Below, in pieces: positions 54,360 through 62,000 of a stretch of DNA of 64,000 nucleotides (position 1 is its first letter; each line of letters begins with the position of its first letter). The notes under the pieces are model-generated. The model did not search any database, was not told where the DNA came from, and saw only the letters and a list, made by a program, of their open reading frames with translations. The DNA lies in contig NZ_AP017977.1 in the NCBI RefSeq assembly GCF_000648235.2, positions 1,426,001 through 1,490,000 of the forward strand. Direction: 5' to 3'. This stretch comes from Neochlamydia sp. S13. Lineage in GTDB: Bacteria; Chlamydiota; Chlamydiia; Chlamydiales; Parachlamydiaceae. Made by a program: the position numbers and the translations under genes.

Positions 54360-55358
54360 TTAATGAACATTTCTCCATATAGCTTTTTTGGAGCCTTGTC
54401 CATTTAGAATTTCATAATGACTTTTGGTCACCTGCTTATCCTGCCAATACCAATCTGTCTTAGTAGTATTGCCAATATAGCTTGTGCAAGGACCATGTTT
54501 TTGCCCTTTAACCCAGCTAGTTTCTTGAACCACAGTTTTACCATCGCGATAACGACGCTCCACGCCATGTTTACGCCCCTCCACATAAGAGACCTCGGCA
54601 ATTTTTTCACCATTCGCATACTCTATTGTGATGCCAGACTGTACTCCATTGTTCCACTCTTCCTTTGTGCAAGGTTCGCCAGCTGGCATATAGGTTCTAA
54701 GCTGACCATGTATCCTACCATTCGCATAAGGAATAACTTCTTTAGGAGTGCCGTTTTGATGATATGTCGTACGTAAAGTTTGCTGCCCTTTCTCGATGGT
54801 ATCTACAGAAACAAGAAGGCCATAATTATCACGACGTATACGTTTACCATGATAGTTCACCACTTGAGATTCAAGTTGATTGTCGGGCCCATAGTAAGAA
54901 CCTTGAAAAAGAAGATTACCTTGAAACTCTTCCTTAGATTTAGGACCTCCTGATTCGTACCAGGTAAGGACAGTGCGGTTTTGCGGTGTGTGATAAAATA
55001 TTTCTTCTTGAGGAGCACCGGAAAGATAAAAAATGGAGGTTTTTTGCAAAACGCCATTGGCATAGGTTTCTACTTTTTCGATAGCAGAGCTATGAGGATA
55101 AGAATAGGTTGTATCTCCATCCAGAACACCGGAATTATAAGTTTTGGTAACGACTACCCCATTGGCTAAAGAAGAGAGAATTTGCCCATGATGGCCACTA
55201 TCACTCCAATCTTTAGGGCTCACTGGTACACCATAGCGATGCACATAAGTTTCATTAATTACGTCAGGTGAAAAAGAAGATTTTTCTACTTGATGGCATC
55301 CCGATAAAGCTATAGCAACCCATGAAAGGCCTAAGAGAGAAACATATTTACTACGCAT
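54360..55358 (-). CDS. MORN/YwqK-repeat lipoprotein
   Basis: A 332-residue predicted lipoprotein: MRSKYVSLLGLSWVAIALSG followed by the lipidated cysteine (LSGCHQ). The rest is built of about ten YwqK/MORN-variant repeats of 20-25 residues (for example KTYNSGVLDGDTTYSYP, TYHQNGTPKEVIPYANGRIH, EYANGEKIAEVSYVEGRKHG). Such repeats form an extended beta sheet; function unknown. The ATG at 55358 has AGAGGTG at six bases; the frame is open 18 bases upstream. It follows pheT after 24 bases on the same strand, the same neighbourhood I recall in Chlamydia. Confidence 0.85.
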   Translation of the reverse strand: MRSKYVSLLGLSWVAIALSGCHQVEKSSFSPDVINETYVHRYGVPVSPKDWSDSGHHGQILSSLANGVVVTKTYNSGVLDGDTTYSYPHSSAIEKVETYANGVLQKTSIFYLSGAPQEEIFYHTPQNRTVLTWYESGGPKSKEEFQGNLLFQGSYYGPDNQLESQVVNYHGKRIRRDNYGLLVSVDTIEKGQQTLRTTYHQNGTPKEVIPYANGRIHGQLRTYMPAGEPCTKEEWNNGVQSGITIEYANGEKIAEVSYVEGRKHGVERRYRDGKTVVQETSWVKGQKHGPCTSYIGNTTKTDWYWQDKQVTKSHYEILNGQGSKKAIWRNVH

Positions 55359-55382
55359 AAATTCACCTCTAAACATTAATTT

Positions 55383-57767
55383 TTATAATTTTATAATTGT
55401 TTCTTGCAAGACACATGCATGCTCATTGTCAACTTCTTCCTGCGATAAAGTCTTTTGGTCATCTCGATAGAGAAAGCGAAAAGTCATATTTTTCAAGCCG
55501 GCTCCTAATTTTTCACTACGATAAATATCTAGCAACTTTACACTTTTAAGAAGCTTTGACGATATAGGAACAAGATCTAAAATGTGTTGAAAGGAAATTT
55601 CCTCTTTTACTGTCACTGTCCAATCTCTTTGCGAGCCTGGATAGATAGGAATATCCTTGATCACATAGTCTTCTTGGCGCACACTAAATAGATCATATAC
55701 ATTTAACTCAGCAAAGTAAATCCTTTGCTGGACATCTAGACGTCTGCAAATGGAAGGATGAATTTCTCCCATTGAGCCGATTTCTAAAGAATCAACAAAA
55801 ATAGCTACCTGGCGGCCTGAATGAAAAGTTTTCAAATCATTTGGCTTAAAAGAAACATTAAACACACGTAATTCCTTAAGCATGTTTTCGATCATTCCTT
55901 TCAAATCATAAAAATCAAATTCTCGTTCCTTAGTCGCCCAAGTTTGAGAAGAAGCTTTTCCAGCTAAAACGATGCCTATGACCGATTGATCTTTATATTG
56001 TTCTCCTTCTTTATAATGAATGCGACCGATTTCAAATCCGGCTATATCATGATTTTGATGGGCAGCATTATATTTGACCAGCTGTAAAAGGCCTGGTAGC
56101 AATGAAGTTCTTAAGGTCGACTGTTCCACAGAGATAGGATTTAAAACTTTAATTGTTTCTAAAGCATTTGTTTGTAGGTTAAGAGTATCTAAAATTGAAG
56201 CACCAATCAGATCGCAAGTGATAAACTCTTGCAATCCTTCCCCTATCAAACGCTCTTTAATGGCTCTTTCAAAAAGAAATAAAGGAGCATGAGGAATAGT
56301 CGCATTCTTGTACATAGGCTGGGAGCGGCTAATATTATCATACCCGTAAATACGGGCAACTTCTTCGATAAGATCCACTTCGCTTAGCACATCGACGCGA
56401 TAAGTGGGAACTGTCACACAAAAGTTGTCCTGTCCGTCCCAGGTATAAATAAAGCCTAAGCGTTTAAATATAGCTTCCACCTCACTTACAACTAGATGAG
56501 TGCCTAAAAGGCCATTTATCTTGCTTAAACGGCAGCTAACTAGCTTTTCAGCAAACACTTGTTCTTTAATATCGAGAGGCTCTTGTGCAACTTTTCCTAA
56601 AGTTAGCTGTTGAATCAGCATGGCTGCACGATTTAAAGCCCATAATACAGCATGAGGATCGGCACCTCTTTCAAAACGCTTGGAGGAATCTGTTTGGAGG
56701 CCAAGACGTTTGCTTGTTTTACGAATGGATTTTCTTTCAAAATAAGCTGCTTCTAACAAGATGTGCTGGGTAGAAAGAGTGACTTCAGAGTTGCTACCCC
56801 CCATGATACCGGCAAGCGCAATCCCTTTTTCTTTATCAGCAATCAGTAAATCTTCAGCGCTTAACAGGCGGTTCTTTTCATCAAGAGTAGTGAAAATTTC
56901 TCCCTCTTTAGCGGTGCGCACAACAATAGTATGTTCGCTGATCTTGTCATAGTCAAAAGCATGTAAAGGCTGTCCACATTCCAAAAATACATAATTGGTA
57001 ATATCAACGATGTTGTTAATGGAACGAATGCCGCTAGCTTTCAAACGTTTTTTCAACCAATCGGGAGACGGGCTCACTTTAACATCCCTTATCACGCGAC
57101 AAGCATAGCGCAAGCATTTTTCCTTATCTTGCACAGCAACTTTTATTAACTCTGCTGTATGTAAAGATGGATCTTCAGAAAAGGAGATTTCAGGTAAAAC
57201 AAGAGGCAATTCTAAGACGGCTGCTAATTCCCTTGCTACACCTATCACACTACTGCAATGTCCTAGATTAGGGGTAAGGCCAATTTCAAATAAGGTATCC
57301 GACATTAATATCGCTAGATCAGTACCTACTGGTAGGTGGTCTTCTAGCTCGATAATTCCCTCGTGTTCCTGATCACCTAAACCCAGCTCATCGGCACCAC
57401 ATAGCATGCCAGAAGATTCGATACCTCTTAACTTTGACTTTTTAATCTTAAATCTTTTACCACTATCATCCGTTAAGCTAGCACCTACACGAGCTAGAGC
57501 TGTTTTAATGCCGGGGCGGCAATTTGAGGCCCCACATACCACCTGATAGGTTTCTTGACCATCTGTTACTTGGGCTACACACAGCTTATCTGCTTCAGGA
57601 TGCTTTTCGACGGTAAGGACCTCAGCAACGACTACCCCCTCAAAGCCCTCACCTAGAGTTTCTATTTTTTCCACTTCAAGGCCTGCAGAGGTCAAAGCCT
57701 TAGCAATTTCTAAAGGTGGCAGATCGATTGAGATATATTCGCGTAACCAATTCAATGAAATTTTCAT
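55383..57767 (-). CDS. pheT: Phenylalanyl-tRNA synthetase beta subunit
   Basis: Beta chain of the alpha2-beta2 PheRS; carries editing and tRNA-binding domains. The 794-residue protein begins MKISLNWLREYISIDLPPLE, has the EMAP/tRNA-binding domain (about 40-150; VVAEVLTVEKHPEADKLCVA), B3/B4 editing domain (VFLECGQPLHAFDYDKI, ARTAKEG-type region), B5 (RLGFIYTWDGQDNFCVTVP), and the C-terminal ferredoxin-fold anticodon domain (YPGSQRDWTVTVKEEISF). I chose the ATG at 57767 because it gives the canonical start; the frame extends 87 bases upstream with a hydrophobic, atypical sequence. pheS is not in the window. Confidence 0.96.
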   Translation of the reverse strand: MKISLNWLREYISIDLPPLEIAKALTSAGLEVEKIETLGEGFEGVVVAEVLTVEKHPEADKLCVAQVTDGQETYQVVCGASNCRPGIKTALARVGASLTDDSGKRFKIKKSKLRGIESSGMLCGADELGLGDQEHEGIIELEDHLPVGTDLAILMSDTLFEIGLTPNLGHCSSVIGVARELAAVLELPLVLPEISFSEDPSLHTAELIKVAVQDKEKCLRYACRVIRDVKVSPSPDWLKKRLKASGIRSINNIVDITNYVFLECGQPLHAFDYDKISEHTIVVRTAKEGEIFTTLDEKNRLLSAEDLLIADKEKGIALAGIMGGSNSEVTLSTQHILLEAAYFERKSIRKTSKRLGLQTDSSKRFERGADPHAVLWALNRAAMLIQQLTLGKVAQEPLDIKEQVFAEKLVSCRLSKINGLLGTHLVVSEVEAIFKRLGFIYTWDGQDNFCVTVPTYRVDVLSEVDLIEEVARIYGYDNISRSQPMYKNATIPHAPLFLFERAIKERLIGEGLQEFITCDLIGASILDTLNLQTNALETIKVLNPISVEQSTLRTSLLPGLLQLVKYNAAHQNHDIAGFEIGRIHYKEGEQYKDQSVIGIVLAGKASSQTWATKEREFDFYDLKGMIENMLKELRVFNVSFKPNDLKTFHSGRQVAIFVDSLEIGSMGEIHPSICRRLDVQQRIYFAELNVYDLFSVRQEDYVIKDIPIYPGSQRDWTVTVKEEISFQHILDLVPISSKLLKSVKLLDIYRSEKLGAGLKNMTFRFLYRDDQKTLSQEEVDNEHACVLQETIIKL

Positions 57768-58222
57768 AGTATCTAAATTCTTTATAAATAAATGGATGAA
57801 GAATAAGAAATAGAATACAGAATTTTGAATAGAAAACAAGAGATAAGATAACAATTAAGTTAAAGGAAATCAAAGGCCTATCTAGTGGATAAAGATTTAG
57901 CGTATGTTTTTTAATCCCCCAAAACAATCAAAAAGAAAAAGTTTAAAAAAACCTTTTGATGTAGGAGTATAACTTTTTGATGTAGGAGTATAACTTTTCT
58001 TATATCTTGAGAGCTACCTTGTTGATAAAGTTCCCTTGCCTCCGAGCTCGTCTTCCTAACAGCTTCTATAGCTAAGCTTTAAGCAAGCGATCATCTGGTG
58101 AAGAAGCAAAGATAGACTTTTGAAGTTTGCTTAGGCAATCATAAAGCTAAAGCCTCGAATAGTAACTCTTAAGGGATAAGGTTAAGATCATCTATTGAGA
58201 AAATCATTTCCTTGAAGGCAGC
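57768..58222. other. Gene-free stretch with a short tandem repeat
   Basis: Upstream region of pheT. TTTTGATGTAGGAGTATAAC occurs twice in tandem with a 21-base period near 57955-57996. No gene recognised. Confidence 0.5.
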
Positions 58223-58435
58223 TTAAGCTTTATCGATAAAGCAGCGCTTAAAGGGCCGCTCATTACTCTTCAAAGCCATTAAATAAACCTTTCTTAAACT
58301 TAAGGAATTCCTGGCAAGGGCACTACCTAGCAAGCAAACTTTAAGTAGGGCATAAAAACCCTTTACAAAAGGAATGATAAGCAAGAAAAGATAATAAGAA
58401 TCAAGGCGATTTAATAGGGATAAGGCTTGCTTCAT
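58223..58435 (-). pseudogene. Truncated duplicate of the adjacent small membrane protein
   Basis: Encodes MKQALSLLNRLDSYYLFLLI and LRKVYLMALKSNERPF, matching residues 60-122 of the gene at 58506-58889. Reading upstream, similarity continues (LFLLARQKVRLRPYPFLVNI) without a start codon and ends near 58520, so the 5' part is missing. Confidence 0.45.
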
Positions 58436-58800
58436 TTTTTTAATGTTAACAAGGAAAGGATAAGGCCTGAGTCGTACTTTTTGCCTAGCAAGTAAAAAAA
58501 GACGTTCACGTAAAGATTATATCAATAAAGGGCCGCCCATTACTCTTTAAAGCCATTTGATAAACCTTCCTTAAACTGCAGGAGTTCTTGATAAGAACAC
58601 TACCTAGCGAGTGGACTTTAAGTAGGGCATAAAAAGTCTTTACAAAAGGAAGGATAAGCAAGCAAAGACGATAAAAATCCAGGCTATTTAATAGAGATAA
58701 AGCTTGCTTCATTTTTCTAATGTTAACAAGGAAAGGATAAGGCCTGAAATGCACTTTTTGCCTAGCAAGCAAAAAAAGCATGCAAGCTAAGATTATACCA
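58223..58800. repeat. Tandem duplication of about 290 bp
   Basis: The segment about 58223-58520 matches about 58530-58800. Both encode on the minus strand LLARQKV, RPYPFLVNI, MKQALSLLN and SLRKVY. The left copy has lost the 5' part of the gene. Confidence 0.65.
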
Positions 58801-58889
58801 ATACAGTAAGTGAAGAAAAGATCTAAAAATATTCTGACTAACCTTAACTTCTCCTCATGAAGCTTATGCAGGTTCCTATCATGCAACAT
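58506..58889 (-). CDS. Hypothetical small membrane protein
   Basis: A 127-residue product starting MLHDRNLHKLHEEKLRLVRI with two or three hydrophobic segments (IFLDLFFTYCIGIILACMLF at about 20-40 and LCLLILPFVKTFYALLKV at about 74-92). It is basic between them. No family recognised and no strong ribosome binding site seen. A truncated duplicate lies directly downstream. It could be a genuine small membrane protein or the remnant of a larger gene. Confidence 0.4.
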   Translation of the reverse strand: MLHDRNLHKLHEEKLRLVRIFLDLFFTYCIGIILACMLFLLARQKVHFRPYPFLVNIRKMKQALSLLNSLDFYRLCLLILPFVKTFYALLKVHSLGSVLIKNSCSLRKVYQMALKSNGRPFIDIIFT

Positions 58890-59072
58890 AGCAAGGTACT
58901 AAAGCCAAAATTTTTCAAACGGTTTGTTGAAAATATTTTATACAAGCTAGAAAAGGAGATATTTTCTATTTAAACTTTAAGTAGCTTAGCTTATAAAGCA
59001 ACAAAAAAATTTATAGATACTAGTGTCAAATGTCTAAATTTAACCAGAATCAAATAGAAAGGCCTTAGGTGT

Positions 59073-62000
59073 ATGCTATCAGAAAATTCGCATGTTCATC
59101 CTCTTATCTTCCCTGCATTTACAAATATAGAGGAAGAATCTATTAGCCTTAGGAAAGATACTTCTGTTTATGCAGAAATAAGCCTAAAAATATTTGCAGA
59201 GTTAAACCTGTCAGATTTAAACCAAGCAAAGCTTGTATGTAGAGCTTGGAAACAGCTCATTCAAAGCAGCAACCTATGGAAAAGCTTTGGTTCAGTAGGC
59301 CCTAGAATTACTGCTCTAAGAGGAAATTTGCTTGATGGTAATCGAACAGATTTACTTGATCCATCTACGGGCGAGTGGGCACCAAGGCAAATAGCTCTAT
59401 TCTTGTGGCACGATCCCACCACCATTATCAGCGATTCACTAATAGTAAAGGTAAATGCTGCGGCTGCTTATCTTAAAGAAGAAGGATTCGCACTAAAAGG
59501 CGTGGCGAGCGATGGTGATTGCTTTTTTAACGCTTTTTTAGAAAGCTATGCCTATCTTGCTAGAAAAATTCCTTTGCTAGAAGAGCAGGCAGATAAAATC
59601 TCCTATCTAAGGCAAGTACTTTCAAGCCTTGTAAAGCATACAGACAGCCAAAGAGCTGAAGAAATAAGAGAGAAAGAAGCTTGGATAAGTGGCATTGGTG
59701 AAGGAGATTTACTAGCTTTAGCTTTATCCATTCCTATCAAGCTGATAACGGTTAATGAGGAGCAGCAGATGTGCGGGATTCATGATAGGTTAATTTTTCC
59801 ACAAGCAGGACTAGCTGAAGATGATAGATCCCAGGAATGGAAAGCTATCTCTCTAGAAGAAAGACCTAAAGAATACATTTTTATTATCGATTTAGGTGGC
59901 CACTTTGTTTATGCGCTACCCTTAAAGCAAACTCACTCTCCTCTTTCAAAATCAAAAGTTCCTCATAACTTTTTTTCACACGAAGATAATTCTTTTTATC
60001 CTCATAAAAAGGCTAAAATAATACTGAAGACAAGCGGAATTAAAAGAGCTTTACCACAAACTACGCCTGCTAATAAATCCCGTAAGAAAAGAAGATTAGC
60101 GTCTTCTTCTTTAACTACCCTGCCCTTAAAAATTTTTGAACGGATTTTTCTTTCTTTCAGCAGCTTGAGCGATAATGAATTAAGAAGCATCCTTGATGCT
60201 AGAAGCTGTGCAAAAGTGTTTAGAAAACAAATGCCAAGTAACACCACACTTTTAACAAAGTATCAACCTCAGAAAATGCCACTTTATTTGGACAAACTTG
60301 CAGAGTGGTTACAAGAGACGATCTCTCCAATTAATCAGAGTAGGAATGTATTAACAAATGCTAGGCTAGAGAATGCTGAAGAGGCCTATACGCAAGCTTT
60401 AAATCTTGCTGTTCGAGAAAAAGATCTCCTTCAAGAAAGCTTTTGCATAGAAAAATTAGGTGACATTTACTTAAAGAAAGAAACACCCGAAACACTTTTA
60501 CAAGCGGCAGGACTTTACAATTATGCCTTACGCCTAGCTCCTGAAGAAAGACAAGAAATTATTAGAAATAGACTTTCTCACGTACAAAATTTACTTGCTA
60601 GAGAATGTAAAGGAAAATCGCTTGATTCTGCGGTAATAAAGAAACAATTCGAAAGCAATCGCTATACATTAAAAAAATTTAGAGAAGAAATAGAGAAGAA
60701 AGTTCAAGCTCTGCCAGAGAGCCCTTCTTCTCAAGAGGTAAAAGAGCTGTATGGTGAGATAGCTTACCAAATAAAAATTTTCTTTGAGCAACTTACAATA
60801 CAGGCTCTGCATCAATTAGATACTGCGCCTTGTGAATATGCCATGATAGGCTTTGGTTCATTAGCTAGAGAAGAGATGACTCCTTATTCTGACTTAGAAT
60901 TTGGCATTCTTATCCAAGAAGACAATCCTATACACAAGAAATATTTTAAGAATCTAACCAATCTACTTCACTTAAAGGTTATCAACTTAGGAGAAACTAT
61001 CCTTCCTGCTTTAAATATTCCTTGCTTAAAAAAAATAGGCTTTTTCGATGGCATTACGCCACGAGGCTTTGCCTTTGATGGAGCAGGAGTAGAAGGAAAA
61101 GGCTGTAAAACTCCTTTAGGTAATGGCAAAACATTTGAACTTATCCAAACTCCTGAACAGATGGCCCAATATGTGGGTAAAGATGAAAAAGGCCAGTGGT
61201 GGCATGAAAAAGAACCTCATCTTCCTATGGAATTGCTAAACCATACTCATCTACTAGGCAATGGGGAGTTAACTAAAGCTTATGATGAGAAAATTCGAGA
61301 GGGGCTTGATATTCCTCATCAAGAAAACTTTGATCTGCGTCACTATTTAGCTAAAGAGCACCTTGTGTTAGCTGATATGGAAACTTTTAATCCGGGAATG
61401 GGTGATTTAGACAAGCACGGTATGCTTTTTCAAGTTAAAAATGATTTTTACCGGTTTCCTCATTTAGCTATTGACCGGCTAGCTCTTTTAAAAAAAGTAA
61501 CAGTTTCCGACACTTTTACTAGGATTGACAAGCTAAGTGAGCTAGGGATTATAACACAAGGAGCCACTGAAAAGTTAAAGGATTGGATGAGCCTAGCATT
61601 ATTTATGCGTCTTAAAACTTATTCTCATTATCGAGCGCAAAAAGAAATGATGAATCCTCTCCTTAAACCCTTTGGATTTGAGGATCCAAATCTTATTAGA
61701 CAGCAGTTTGCTTTAGATCATAAAAGTTTAAAAGGGATAAAAAAGATCTACCGGATCTTTATTCCTTTTTACCAAGCCATTGAGGAATTTTTAAAAGGCA
61801 ATGAAGATGAACTTAAATCGTCTGATTTGGAAGATAACTCACCTGAGACAAAAGGAGATATATACCAGCGGCTTTTTCAACATAAAAAAGCAGAAAAATG
61901 GTATCTTTTAGCGAAAGAAATAAATCCGCGGAATGCGAGGGTTTTAAATGCTCTTGCAATGACCTACGGCAAACAAGGCAATTTAGATAGAGCGGAGGAG

